A stretch of DNA of 64,000 nt from UBA4636 sp045534575 (GCA_045534575.1 JAZSJZ010000005.1:1-64000), one strand, 5' to 3'; positions 41,459 through 50,112 are shown, counted from the first letter of the stretch. The notes: a model not told the origin generated them from the letters alone. Translations and numbers: made by a program.

Positions 41459-42403
41459 ATGAAAAAGTTATTATCGTTTAGTTTGTGTTTATTGTTGCTA
41501 CTAACCTTTGTTGGTTGCTCCAATAAAATTTTAAGTGAAAATTCCAATTTAATGGGTGGTTTAAATTCTAGTTCGAACTCTAGTTCAATTTCTAGTTCAA
41601 ACTCTAGTTCAAGTTCTAGTTCAACTTCTTTTCCTTCGTCATCATTAGGGAATAATAGTTCGAGTAGTTTATCGTCAAGTGGGGCGGGGTTAGGCTCTGG
41701 AGCAAGTGGCAGTCAAGGCAGTTCTTCGCCTAGCCAAAACGAAATTCCAAAACCTATTGAGCCCGAAGTTTTAACAAAGACTTACATAATGTCAACCGTA
41801 GATAGTTTATGCGTTAGAAGTTCAAATTCAACTAGTTCTAGCGTTCTAGGGTATTTAGATAAAGGCGATATTTTAAGTTACATATCAAAAGTAGGCGATT
41901 TTTATAAAACCAAATTCAAAGAAAAAACGGCTTACGTTTCAGTAAAATATAGCAAAAAGGCCGAGTTTAATTTAGCGAGCGAGGAGGTTGAAAACACAAT
42001 TTTATTTGCGTGCGATTTATTAGGCTATCCTTACGTTTACGGTAGTGAACGCTATCACTGGGGCAACGGAAAGTTAAACTCAAACTTTAAAAACGGCGAG
42101 TTCGATTGCTCTGCTTTAGTGCAATACGTTTATTTTAAGTCGTGCGGGGTGCTTTTAGATTTAACAAGCAGGGCTCAATCGTTAAACGGCAAAGAAGTGT
42201 TAAAAAAAGATTTAAGGCGTGGTGATTTAATGTTCTTTACCAACGATAGCCGAAAAAACAAAACAGGCATTGAAAGAATTGGGCACGTTGGCATTTACTT
42301 TGGCGGAAATTACATTTTGCACACCGCAAGCGACCACGCGGTTATTGAAGAAATCTCGCCTAAGCGCTGGTCTTATTATATAACGGCAAGGCGCGTTGTG
42401 TAA
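41459..42403 (+). CDS. SH3/NlpC-P60 cell-wall hydrolase lipoprotein
   Basis: 314 aa. Lipobox FVGC with C20 lipidated, a Ser-rich linker to about residue 95, an SH3-type domain at about 105-160 (SLCVRSSNSTSSSVLGYLDK), then an NlpC/P60 domain at 175-314 with catalytic C217 (FDCSALVQYVY) and H276 (GHVGIYFGG). It would cut cell-wall peptide bonds from the outer face. It sits just after the SipW locus but has its own promoter, so a link is only possible, for example opening the wall for filaments. Confidence 0.9.
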   Translation: MKKLLSFSLCLLLLLTFVGCSNKILSENSNLMGGLNSSSNSSSISSSNSSSSSSSTSFPSSSLGNNSSSSLSSSGAGLGSGASGSQGSSSPSQNEIPKPIEPEVLTKTYIMSTVDSLCVRSSNSTSSSVLGYLDKGDILSYISKVGDFYKTKFKEKTAYVSVKYSKKAEFNLASEEVENTILFACDLLGYPYVYGSERYHWGNGKLNSNFKNGEFDCSALVQYVYFKSCGVLLDLTSRAQSLNGKEVLKKDLRRGDLMFFTNDSRKNKTGIERIGHVGIYFGGNYILHTASDHAVIEEISPKRWSYYITARRVV

Positions 42404-42433
42404 AAGCAAAAATACGCAGTTTCAAAGCAATAT

Positions 42434-42470
42434 AAAGGGCGAACAAGATAATTTCTTGCTCGCCTTTTTA
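42434..42470. terminator. Bidirectional terminator between convergent genes
   Basis: GGCGAACAAGA and TCTTGCTCGCC pair with one mismatch; A-run and T-run on the two sides. Confidence 0.8.
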
Positions 42471-42489
42471 AGTGAAATATTATTAAAAG

Positions 42490-43212
42490 CTAATCATTAA
42501 CAGCATTATTTGCCCTTTTGTTGTGCAGTTTATAATAGATAAAACTTAAAGCGTAAATAAAAAACAATAAAAATATCAACCAATAAAACGTGCCTATTTG
42601 CGGTGGCCAATTGCCTATAAAGCCGAACATCCCCACGTTAGATTTAAGATTCATAAAAAAGTAAGGAAAGTTTTCACCTCTGCCAAAATCTACGTTTAAC
42701 AAACTTAAAATAGTTGAAAAAACAAAGTAGGTAGCGGGTGGAATTAACGAAAAGAAAGTGTGCTTAATTTTTAAAACTTCCAAAAAGTTACTTGCAAAAA
42801 AATCAATAATCGATAGCGCTGGAACTATAACGTGCGTTAAAATGCTAGAAAAAGTCCACACGTTAAAGTCCGCAAAAGGAGCTAAGAGCGTGCAAAATAT
42901 TATTCCCGTTACCGTAATTGATACGGTGAACACGTATTTCAAAACAAAAACTAACTTCAGCGTTTTAGGTTTTGCGTTTGCTATTAGCGTTAATGCGTAA
43001 ATTAAGCAGACAATGGCTATCCAAACGTTAGAAAGTTGCGTAAAATAAAGGAATCTTTTATGCCAACTTGAATAACCATCCCTTTGTGCGAAAAGGCAGG
43101 CAAAAAACACGCCGACTAACGCAAAAATGAATATTAGTAAGTTTAAAAATATAGTCGCAAAATTTTTGCTTTTTAATAAATTGTGAAATTTAATTTTTAA
43201 ATTCTTTTCCAT
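42490..43212 (-). CDS. Pr6Pr-like integral membrane protein
   Basis: 240 aa with six helices. The motif RFLYFTQLSNVWIAIV near residue 53 and a histidine-proline helix (ILTHVIVPALSIIDFF near 128) resemble the Pr6Pr/FAR-17a-AIG1-like membrane family of Bacillota and lactobacilli. Relatives in eukaryotes are lipid hydrolases, but bacterial function is unknown. Single gene, convergent with the NlpC/P60 gene. The start follows a GGAGCGGTT-type site on the minus strand. Confidence 0.7.
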   Translation of the reverse strand: MEKNLKIKFHNLLKSKNFATIFLNLLIFIFALVGVFFACLFAQRDGYSSWHKRFLYFTQLSNVWIAIVCLIYALTLIANAKPKTLKLVFVLKYVFTVSITVTGIIFCTLLAPFADFNVWTFSSILTHVIVPALSIIDFFASNFLEVLKIKHTFFSLIPPATYFVFSTILSLLNVDFGRGENFPYFFMNLKSNVGMFGFIGNWPPQIGTFYWLIFLLFFIYALSFIYYKLHNKRANNAVND

Positions 43213-43309
43213 AACCGCTCCACTTAAATTATTGTATCACAATTTATTCTGTTTTGCAAACTTAGTGAGTTAGAATTTTCTTGGCATAAAAAGTTAACTA
43301 GAAATTTGA

Positions 43310-43345
43310 AACAAAAAAAGAGAGTTTATAAAACTCTCTCTCTTG
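43310..43345 (-). terminator. Terminator after flavin-enzyme genes
   Basis: GAGAGTTT and AAACTCTC stem with the T-run on the minus strand. Confidence 0.8.
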
Positions 43346-43353
43346 TAATAAGT

Positions 43354-43376
43354 CAGGCTATAACTTCATTAAACGC
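43354..43376 (+). repeat. Dispersed gene-end motif, copy n
   Basis: AGGCTATAACTTCATTAAA, downstream of the minus-strand flavin genes. Confidence 0.6.
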
Positions 43377-43407
43377 TAAAATTGAATAAATTAAAGTCGC
43401 TTTAATT

Positions 43408-43776
43408 TTACTTTATTTCAACAGAATTTACTTCAACTTTAAACAAAAGAAAATGCTCTATGCCCGTTTTATCAAAAATTTCTTTCACGATAGGGCAATT
43501 TTCAAGCATTTTTTGTTTTAATTTCTCGTCATTGCATTCCTTAGAAATGCCTGTGATTCTAATCCATTCCATTGAGTTTTTCTTTTGCGCAACGATTTGA
43601 ATTTTTTCGTTGGCTCTCATTTGCTTGTGCACTTCGTTCATATCGTTAGTGGCAAGGTAAAGGTCGTCTCCTTCCTCCATAACTGCACCAAAAGGTCTGC
43701 CAACGGGCGAATCGCCGTTCATTGTTATAACAACAAAAGAACCGCATTCTTGCAAAAATTCATACGCTTTACTCAT
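43408..43776 (-). CDS. Pyridoxamine 5'-phosphate oxidase-like FMN protein
   Basis: 122 aa, the size of the short split-barrel flavoproteins. GSFVVITMNGDSPVGRPFGAVME at the start and LYLATNDMNEVHKQM near 39 are typical of PNPOx-like proteins that bind FMN or F420 and reduce small molecules. It starts 11 bases after the nitroreductase stop, so the two are one operon and probably act on related substrates or share flavin. Confidence 0.85.
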   Translation of the reverse strand: MSKAYEFLQECGSFVVITMNGDSPVGRPFGAVMEEGDDLYLATNDMNEVHKQMRANEKIQIVAQKKNSMEWIRITGISKECNDEKLKQKMLENCPIVKEIFDKTGIEHFLLFKVEVNSVEIK

Positions 43777-43787
43777 TTTTTTTCTCC

Positions 43788-44606
43788 TTAATTTATAATG
43801 TTATAAGAGGCAATATAGGTTAAGTCATCACCATAAGCGACGTTTGGCTCTTCAACGGAAAAGGTTGTTTTTATGCCAAGTTCTTTAATTGCGAGGTCGA
43901 AATGGCATAGAGCGATGCCCATATCTATTCTTTGCATATCGAGTTTGTCGCTAGAAGCAAAGCCTTTACTGCGTTTTAAATAGAAATGAACAGCGTTTTT
44001 TGTAACTACAACACGCCACGGCTGTTTATTTACTGCTGACGGCGCCCATCTTACTATTTCTAGAGGATAAGCTAGCGCTCCCGCAGTTTTCTCTGTTAGA
44101 GGAACTTCGAGTGAGCCGTCAAAAAACAGTTCTTCAAAAGGCATTCTAGTATCCGCCTTGATTGCGCCACGCATCATCTTTTCTCTTAGCGACATTTTTT
44201 TTGCCTCATAACCTAGTGCGCTTGCGCAAGGCATAACATCTTCTTGGCTAATTTGCATTGCCGTCTCGAACGAAGGGCGATTCATAGTTCCGCCAAGCCA
44301 AACCGTTCCTATGCCGAGCGATTGAGCGTATAGCATGAACTTTTCGAAAGAATAGCCAAAAGCCTCAAAAGCATATTCCTCGCGCTTTATTTTGCCAGCT
44401 ATAAACAAAGATGTTCCAACCACCACAGGGCATTTTAACCCGTGTTTTTCGGCATTTAAGAGCCTAAACTCAATTTTTTTGCCAAAAGGGTTTTCAATGT
44501 TTTCCATAAATTCGCACAGTTTTTTCGTATCGTTAGCCGAAAGTTCTCTTCCGTCATAGGTTCTTACGCTACGCCTATTTTTAACAAGTTCTTTAATATT
44601 TTCCAT
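43788..44606 (-). CDS. Nitroreductase-family protein (TM1586-like)
   Basis: 272 aa, longer than a simple nitroreductase. The start IKELVKNRRSVRTYDGREL binds FMN phosphate; LYAQSLGIGTVWLGGTMNRP near 115 and RWAPSAVNKQPWRVVVTKN near 188 show two half-domains, as in TM1586-like proteins where one chain forms the whole dimer-like fold. Likely a flavin-dependent reductase; substrate unknown. First gene of a two-gene operon with the FMN split-barrel protein. Confidence 0.85.
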   Translation of the reverse strand: MENIKELVKNRRSVRTYDGRELSANDTKKLCEFMENIENPFGKKIEFRLLNAEKHGLKCPVVVGTSLFIAGKIKREEYAFEAFGYSFEKFMLYAQSLGIGTVWLGGTMNRPSFETAMQISQEDVMPCASALGYEAKKMSLREKMMRGAIKADTRMPFEELFFDGSLEVPLTEKTAGALAYPLEIVRWAPSAVNKQPWRVVVTKNAVHFYLKRSKGFASSDKLDMQRIDMGIALCHFDLAIKELGIKTTFSVEEPNVAYGDDLTYIASYNIIN

Positions 44607-44634
44607 TATTTACGCCTCACTTTTTAGTAAAAAA

Positions 44635-44663
44635 AGTATAGCATAAAACTAAAAATTAATCAA
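44635..44663 (-). promoter_or_regulatory. Promoter of nitroreductase operon
   Basis: TTGATT and TATACT on the minus strand, 17 bp apart. Confidence 0.75.
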
Positions 44664-44741
44664 TGGTTTGCCGTTGTGTATCAGCGTTAATTTATATAAC
44701 CAAATTCATAGAATTTGCATATCATCATTGCGAAAAAAATA

Positions 44742-44871
44742 CAGCCTTCGGCTGATGATATACGCCAACGGCGATTATATACACGCTAAAGCGTGGTGAT
44801 ATACAGCCCTAAGGGCTGATGATATGCACCACACTTTTTGCGGTGATGATATGCCAAGCCTGCGACTTGGA
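44742..44871. repeat. Tandem array of small hairpins with ATGATAT spacers
   Basis: Six small perfect or near-perfect hairpins in a row, each about 20 bp apart: CAGCC/GGCTG, CGCC/GGCG, CACGC/GCGTG, CAGCCC/GGGCTG, CACC/GGTG and CCAAG/CTTGG, separated by forms of TGATGATATA. Stems differ while spacers are kept, so it is neither a CRISPR nor a simple satellite. With the terminator at 44877 it fills the 376-base gap between the nitroreductase and XRE genes. Confidence 0.8.
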
Positions 44872-44876
44872 TAAAC

Positions 44877-44911
44877 AAAAAGAGAACTTGGCAGACAAAA
44901 GTTCTCTTTTT
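44877..44911. terminator. Bidirectional terminator, 13-bp stem
   Basis: AAAAAGAGAACTT and AAGTTCTCTTTTT, perfect; ends the XRE gene on the minus strand. Confidence 0.9.
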
Positions 44912-44981
44912 GTTGCTAAAGAATAGTAAAAATGTGTGTGTTTTAAGTCGTGCATCCGCTCGACAAATTGGAATTTGTTGA

Positions 44982-45608
44982 TTAGAATAATCCTCTGTTA
45001 TATTTGAATTGTGCGTATAAGATAAGAGCTAATCCAATCAGAACACCTACACCTATTGCCAATCCGCTTGCCTCTAGGTTGCCTAACGCTTGTATAACGG
45101 CACCGGCGATTATTCCCGCGCCTACAATAAGTGTTCCAAGACCGACAAACATACAATACGCTTTTTGGTTCTCCTTAGTGACTTTACGGCGATTGTACCA
45201 ATGGATTGTGCCGATATTTCCGCACATATTGAAGATACCAAGCAGTACAAAAATAACACCCAATCCTAATTGAACTAAACTCTCTCTCAGCGGTTCGATA
45301 AAGATGAACCCCAAGATAAACAGACCGATAGCACAACCTACTGCAAAAACGATAATGACCTTTTTCTGTTGGTCAATCGTTTTGTTCTTCGACACAAGGA
45401 TTTCTTCATTGCTCTTGTTGGGGATCAGCTCGTCGATTGTGATGCCGAAATAGTCAGCTAACAGTTTGAGCGACTCGTCATTCGGCAATCCCAAGCCGTT
45501 CTCCCATTTTGCAACGGCAGATCTCGAGATATGTATATCGGCTGCGAGCTTTGCTTGCGAGATACCTTTTTCGCTTCGCAGTTCTTTTAATTTTTCGGAA
45601 AATTCCAC
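44982..45608 (-). CDS. XRE-family regulator with membrane helices
   Basis: 208 aa. Helix-turn-helix at residues 5-60 (EKGISQAKLAADIHISRSAVAKWENG), a short linker, then four hydrophobic helices. Such HTH-plus-membrane proteins are common in Bacillota and may sense envelope state. Start is GTG 45608 behind GGAGGTG; an ATG nine codons upstream would place the ribosome site inside the gene. Codon use is richer in G+C third positions than the neighbours, and hairpin arrays flank it, so it looks acquired. Confidence 0.8.
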   Translation of the reverse strand: MEFSEKLKELRSEKGISQAKLAADIHISRSAVAKWENGLGLPNDESLKLLADYFGITIDELIPNKSNEEILVSKNKTIDQQKKVIIVFAVGCAIGLFILGFIFIEPLRESLVQLGLGVIFVLLGIFNMCGNIGTIHWYNRRKVTKENQKAYCMFVGLGTLIVGAGIIAGAVIQALGNLEASGLAIGVGVLIGLALILYAQFKYNRGLF

Positions 45609-45769
45609 AGAAACACCTCCGTTTTTTCTGAACATATTTTATCATATTTTCGGCTAAAAATCTACCCTTTGAGGTGTTACTTTGATGGGTTACACTGTTA
45701 CTTTTATAAATAACAACAAATTCTTATTTATCGGTAAGTTTATTATATCACATTTTCGCAAATAAATCA

Positions 45770-45935
45770 AGGCTAGCCTTGCATATTGTCAATGATGCAT
45801 TTGCTTCGCTCAAAATGGTGTTGCTCCACTGCGTTTTGCAATGATGCGATGTTTGCGATAAAATGTGGCGAAGCCACACATCATTAGACGTAGCCGTCAT
45901 CACACTTCGTGCGGTGATGATATGCCAAGTCTGCA
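45770..45935. repeat. Second, degenerate hairpin array
   Basis: Same kind as at 44742: small stems such as TGTGGC/GCCACA, GACG/CGTC and CACA/TGCGGTG with AATGATG or ATCATTA spacers. The last 35 bases (GTGCGGTGATGATATGCCAA onward) nearly repeat the end of the first array, so the two arrays bracket the XRE gene as direct repeats. Confidence 0.65.
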
Positions 45936-45943
45936 ACTGATAA

Positions 45944-45974
45944 AAAAGCCGTATCCTATTGATACGACTTTTTT
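45944..45974. terminator. Bidirectional terminator
   Basis: AAAAAAGCCGTATC and GATACGACTTTTTT; on the minus strand it ends the structured element next to it. Confidence 0.85.
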
Positions 45975-46074
45975 GGAGGGATAATGCCGTTTCCCTGAAA
46001 GGGAGCCCTCGGCATATTTCTTCGCGTTTTTTAAACGCTCAGGCACGCGAACCTGTGGGTTCGAGCAAACCTCC
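45975..46074 (-). ncRNA. Possible structured RNA downstream of tRNA-Ser
   Basis: On the minus strand a five-pair stem (GGAGG 46074-46070 with CCTCC 45979-45975) encloses three hairpins: CGAACC-CACA-GGTTCG, GCGTTT/AAACGC, and ATGCCG/CGGCAT with an inner TCCC/GGGA. A terminator follows at once. I see no match to a named RNA family and no separate promoter, so it may be read through from tRNA-Ser. Confidence 0.45.
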
Positions 46075-46083
46075 GCCTTCAAG

Positions 46084-46113
46084 CAACAAAAAAAGCACCC
46101 AGTTGGGTGCTTG
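46084..46113 (-). terminator. Terminator of tRNA-Ser
   Basis: AAGCACCC-AAC-TGGGTGCTT then TTTTT on the minus strand. Confidence 0.9.
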
Positions 46114-46119
46114 TTTTGT

Positions 46120-46208
46120 TGGCGGAGGCGGAGGGATTCGAACCCCCGTGGGCGTGAACCCAAACGGTTTTCAAGACCGCCTCGTTATGACCGCTTCGAT
46201 ACGCCTCC
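46120..46208 (-). tRNA. tRNA-Ser (UGA anticodon)
   Basis: 89 bases including an encoded CCA. Acceptor stem GGAGGCG/CGCCTCC, anticodon loop CTTGAAA giving UGA, a long class II variable arm, and a T loop in GGGGGTTCGAATCCC. The long variable arm and anticodon fix it as serine. Confidence 0.97.
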
Positions 46209-46234
46209 ATGCCATTTCATTTAATTGCTATGCT

Positions 46235-46263
46235 ATTATATTACATTATTTTCAAAAAATCAA
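46235..46263 (-). promoter_or_regulatory. Promoter of tRNA-Ser
   Basis: TTGATT and TATAAT on the minus strand, 17 bp apart. Confidence 0.8.
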
Positions 46264-46302
46264 GAGTTTTTTTGCCATTATTTTAAATTTTTATAATAGT
46301 TC

Positions 46303-46331
46303 TTGCAAAAGATTTGTTTGTGTGCTAAAAT
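46303..46331 (+). promoter_or_regulatory. Promoter of YfhO-family gene
   Basis: TTGCAA and TAAAAT, 17 bp apart. Confidence 0.7.
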
Positions 46332-46412
46332 ATTGCTTGAACTAGGAGTTTTGTTCGGCTTTTTTGGAAAGAAAGCCAAGAAAAACACAATTTTCGTTTT
46401 TTAGGGGTAAAA

Positions 46413-49331
46413 ATGTTGAAAGATAACGAAAAAAAATCTTATAGGACTAGTCAACTTAAGGTAATTAAAAAATCCAAGGGAGAGGCTAAGCCAAAATATC
46501 AAAAAGTAGGGGCTTATTACGAACTATCTTACACTAAAGATAGAAGTTTATTAGTTAAACAAGATTTTTCTTGTGAGAAAGAGTCCGTGCAAGAAATAGT
46601 TGAACCAAAGCCGTTCTTCCTCGATAGGCTCACCGCGCATTTCAATTCTTGCTGGATTTATTACATTGCACCAATCTTAATTTTTGCGCTTTTTATGGCG
46701 GTTTTATATTCCTTTAACATTTATCCGTTTTCGACGGATTGTATGTCGAACTACGACCTTTTAGCGCAAATTTGTCCGTTCATAGAACACTTTTACGACG
46801 TTTTTAACGGCAAGTCGAGTTTGTTTTATTCAACCGCAATAATGGGCGGGGCGGACGTTTTTGGAACGCTTGCTTATTGTTGCGTTTCGCCGTTTACGTT
46901 CTTGTTCTTATTGTTCGGTCAAGGCAACGTTTATTACGCAGTTAGTTTCGTTCTTCCGCTAAAACTATCGTGCGTTGCAATTTCGGCGATGTTCTTCTTG
47001 AGAAAAAGTTTCAAAAACATCCCTGACTACGTTGTTTTAATTGTTTCGCTTCTTTACGCTTACTGCGGATATATGTTCGTAGCCAACACTTATATTAACT
47101 GGGTAGATTTCTTAATCTATATGCCTTTCGTTGTGCTTGGTTTTAAGCGTTTAGTTAAAGAAAAGAAAATTCGTTATTTCTCTATTGCTTACGCGCTCAT
47201 GGTTTACACGTGCTTTTCCATTTCGTCGTTTGCAATGATTTTAATCTTTTTAATCTTCGTGGCGTATGCGTTTATCGTGTGCGAAGGCGAAGAAAGGTGG
47301 GAAGTTTTAGCAAAATCGTGCATATCACTCGTGCTAGTCGTTGCAATCTGCTTGCCACTTATGGTTCCTGCGTTCGTTGCGTATGCAAAGTCTGGAAGAA
47401 ACACGGGGCTTTTCGAGAATATGGCGAACGAACTTGACGCTACCCATCTTTACGCAAAGATGAGTTACATTTTCTCCGATACCCTTTGCCTATTTTGTTC
47501 TATCGTTTATTTTATTCGTTTCGGCGTTAAAGATAAGAAAAACAAATTCCTTCTTCTAACCGGCGTTTTGATAATGCTCCCGGTTTTAATTGACGAAGTT
47601 AACAACCTACTAAACGCAGGCTCATATATGAGTTACGCGCTCCGTTTTGGCTTCCTCAACGCAACCTATATGCTCTATCTAACCGGCGCGCTTTTAAATT
47701 CGCTCAAAGAAAGGGCGAAAAAGCCAACAATTTTAACCACCGTTTGCACCGTTTTGTTTGCTTCGCTTGCCGTTATTGCCGTTCTTTATATTATGACTTT
47801 CAATAGCGACATCTTAGAAGAAAACCTTTACGATTTCTCTTCAATCTTCGCTCACTCGGTAGGCGGGCTTGAGGTAATTGCAGTCGTTGCTGGTGTTATA
47901 GGCGGACTTCTTATTATCGGCTCGTTGCTTTACTATTTCAAATTAACGAGTTTGAAAGCTATAACTTACGTGCTTATTGCAGTGTTCTCGGTTCAAATTT
48001 CGTTCTATAATATTCACCTTGTTAAAGGTAATGCGTTCAACCCCGTTCGCTACGAGCAGTTCAACGCTATTTCCGATATTATTAAGGAAAATTATGAAAG
48101 CGAAGAGGACGGCTACTACTATAGAATAAAAGACTATGACGATGCCATAACTAACGTAGCGTCGTTCACAACGCACACCAACTGCTTTAGCGTTTTCTCG
48201 TCGGTTATCGATGCCGACAACTTCGTTGCTCCAATGTTCTTCGGCTATGACGGAAATAACGTAAACTGCATGAAAAGTTCGGGTGGTTTGTTCATAGGCG
48301 ATAGCATATTAGGCTATAAGTATTACTATATTCACAACGATAGAAGCGAATATCACCGCTCAACAAGGCGCACCTATAACGAATTGCTTAAAGATACGCA
48401 ACAATCATACTTCCAAGGCGTTAAAAACGAGATATGTTTCCCTAATGCCTACACGACGAAAAGCGGAGATTTAAAATTTAGCGGTTCTTATTACGATGAC
48501 CTTCAAAAACTTTATAACTTCTTAGGTGGCGAAGGCGAACTTTTCGAAGATTACGAAATTTCTCCTTTCAAAATAACCTATAATGAAACAACAAAAGTTT
48601 ACACTATAAAAGTTTACCTTGTGGCTGAAGGTCAATGGTATTTAACTCATGATTTCCCTGAAGAATACGATATATATTACGCTTATAGTAACTATAACGA
48701 ATCTAACAGGTTTAAACTCGAGGAAGATACCGTTATCAACTTTAACTACCACGAAGAAGCACCTAATAGTTATTTCTATCTTTACGTTAAAGATTACGGC
48801 GACGACACTAGTCTAACTCAAGCAAAGATTGCCGAGTTTTGTAAAGGAAGACTTCTTCCGCTTGCCAAAATTGAAGAACTTAATGAACTTTTGCACTCTA
48901 GAGCCGCAAAATATAAAATCGAAAATGGTAACAAATACGTTGTTTCGGCTACGGCTGAAGATGACGAAACCTATCTTTTCATGAACTATGTTGCCATTGA
49001 CGGCTTTGATATTAAAGTAAACGGCAAAGACGCTGAGTTTATAGATAATGACTTAAAGTTTATGCTCGTTAAGCTTGAAAAAGGTCGAAACGATGTTGTT
49101 ATTCAATATAGTTCGCCATATATTAAATATGGTCTAGTAGGCGTTTGCCTTAGCGCAATTATTATCTTCTTGTTATGGCTAGGTGTTAAAAAATTTCCTA
49201 AAGTTTATAAGATGTTTAGAAACACTATTTGTGTTATGGCTGTGGCTTTAGCGTTTGCGATAACTGCGTTCTTTATAGTTTATCCGTCAACCTTATTCTT
49301 CTTTAAACTATTTAAACTTTTAATTTTCTAA
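46413..49331 (+). CDS. YfhO-family large membrane protein
   Basis: 972 aa. A charged cytoplasmic start (about 75 residues), then about twelve helices in residues 85-560, an external domain of about 330 residues, and two helices at the end. The motif FYPFSTDC-like YPFSTDCMSNYDLLAQICPF near 105 and the overall layout match the YfhO/GT-C glycosyltransferase-like family that adds sugars to lipoteichoic acid or other lipid-linked polymers. Sugar and acceptor cannot be read. It has its own promoter and a strong terminator. Confidence 0.88.
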   Translation: MLKDNEKKSYRTSQLKVIKKSKGEAKPKYQKVGAYYELSYTKDRSLLVKQDFSCEKESVQEIVEPKPFFLDRLTAHFNSCWIYYIAPILIFALFMAVLYSFNIYPFSTDCMSNYDLLAQICPFIEHFYDVFNGKSSLFYSTAIMGGADVFGTLAYCCVSPFTFLFLLFGQGNVYYAVSFVLPLKLSCVAISAMFFLRKSFKNIPDYVVLIVSLLYAYCGYMFVANTYINWVDFLIYMPFVVLGFKRLVKEKKIRYFSIAYALMVYTCFSISSFAMILIFLIFVAYAFIVCEGEERWEVLAKSCISLVLVVAICLPLMVPAFVAYAKSGRNTGLFENMANELDATHLYAKMSYIFSDTLCLFCSIVYFIRFGVKDKKNKFLLLTGVLIMLPVLIDEVNNLLNAGSYMSYALRFGFLNATYMLYLTGALLNSLKERAKKPTILTTVCTVLFASLAVIAVLYIMTFNSDILEENLYDFSSIFAHSVGGLEVIAVVAGVIGGLLIIGSLLYYFKLTSLKAITYVLIAVFSVQISFYNIHLVKGNAFNPVRYEQFNAISDIIKENYESEEDGYYYRIKDYDDAITNVASFTTHTNCFSVFSSVIDADNFVAPMFFGYDGNNVNCMKSSGGLFIGDSILGYKYYYIHNDRSEYHRSTRRTYNELLKDTQQSYFQGVKNEICFPNAYTTKSGDLKFSGSYYDDLQKLYNFLGGEGELFEDYEISPFKITYNETTKVYTIKVYLVAEGQWYLTHDFPEEYDIYYAYSNYNESNRFKLEEDTVINFNYHEEAPNSYFYLYVKDYGDDTSLTQAKIAEFCKGRLLPLAKIEELNELLHSRAAKYKIENGNKYVVSATAEDDETYLFMNYVAIDGFDIKVNGKDAEFIDNDLKFMLVKLEKGRNDVVIQYSSPYIKYGLVGVCLSAIIIFLLWLGVKKFPKVYKMFRNTICVMAVALAFAITAFFIVYPSTLFFFKLFKLLIF

Positions 49332-49350
49332 TCTTTAAAAAGCAAAAAAA

Positions 49351-49388
49351 TAAAACCGCCTTACTGAACCCGATAAGGCGGTTTTTTT
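49351..49388. terminator. Bidirectional terminator between yfhO-like and thiT
   Basis: AAACCGCCTTA and TAAGGCGGTTT stem then T-run. Confidence 0.95.
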
Positions 49389-49390
49389 GT

Positions 49391-49412
49391 GTTAATCAAC
49401 CTATTGGCTGGC
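49391..49412 (-). repeat. Dispersed gene-end motif, copy o
   Basis: Minus-strand reading AGCCAATAGGTTGATTAAC, overlapping the end of thiT. Confidence 0.55.
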
Positions 49413-50081
49413 TTTTTTATTAACTGCTAACCTTTCTAGCACTTCAAAAACGCCCGTTTTTGTGAGCGCAATGAAAGCAAAAAGCGTAATAATATAATCA
49501 GGAATAATGTAAACAATTTGATAAAGCGCTGAATATGCAAATGCGGTGGAAGCTGGAAGTTCTGCCCAAACTGCGCCTAGGTTGAAGTAAATTATTCCCG
49601 AGAAAAGATGGGAAACAAATCTAAATAGATACGCCATCGTAACGCCAAGAAATAGTTGCATTGTTTTTGAAAATTTCTTAATTTTAAAAAGCGGAACAAT
49701 GCAAATGCAAGAAAAGGCTATAACGTAATCTAAAAGGAAGGTGGTCGGCGTTAAAACGTAAGGGTCTTGCACGAACTGCAAAAGCCCGTATGCTACGCCA
49801 ACTAAAAGCGCTGGGAAGAACCCGTAGGCATAAGCAAAAAACATTATCGGCAAAAGGCTTGCAAGCGTAATTGAACCGCCGTAAGTTACCGGCGTTACCT
49901 TTATAAATGAAAGGCAAAACGAAAGCGCCGCCGTAACTCCCGCAAAAACAAGCGTCCTTGTGGGGAGTTTCTTGCTCATTATTGAAAGAAGCGCTAAGAT
50001 GATTAAGATTGCAACAATTGTACCAATCGAAATCCAGGTGATTAGACTTTCTAAGTCCATTGTGTTTGTTAAAAGTGACAT
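49401..50081 (-). CDS. thiT: ECF transporter S component, thiamine type (ThiT)
   Basis: 226 aa with six helices. Family features include GGSITLASLLPIMFFAYAYG near 75 and a FLLDYVIAFS segment near 115, as in ThiT/YuaJ. The frame is open through the TPP riboswitch upstream, but ATG 50081, eight bases after AAGGAG, is the real start. Imports thiamine when docked to the shared ECF module, which is not in the window. Repressed by TPP through the riboswitch. Confidence 0.92.
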   Translation of the reverse strand: MSLLTNTMDLESLITWISIGTIVAILIILALLSIMSKKLPTRTLVFAGVTAALSFCLSFIKVTPVTYGGSITLASLLPIMFFAYAYGFFPALLVGVAYGLLQFVQDPYVLTPTTFLLDYVIAFSCICIVPLFKIKKFSKTMQLFLGVTMAYLFRFVSHLFSGIIYFNLGAVWAELPASTAFAYSALYQIVYIIPDYIITLFAFIALTKTGVFEVLERLAVNKKASQ

Positions 50082-50089
50082 AAAAAAAC

Positions 50090-50112
50090 TCCTTAATAAA
50101 AACTTATTAAGG
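50090..50112 (-). promoter_or_regulatory. Hairpin that can hide the thiT ribosome site
   Basis: On the minus strand CCTTAATAA pairs with TTATTAAGG, whose end is the AAGGAG ribosome site; a T-run follows. Either translation is blocked or transcription stops when TPP binds. Confidence 0.75.

Noticed and set aside
44742..44871. CRISPR array
   Set aside because: Units are about 20 bp with different hairpin stems and short kept spacers, the opposite of identical repeats with unique 30-bp spacers; no cas genes.
45900..46163. Minus-strand protein across the tRNA-Ser trailer
   Set aside because: It lies over the tRNA 3' part, a terminator and hairpins; no ribosome site and RNA-like composition.
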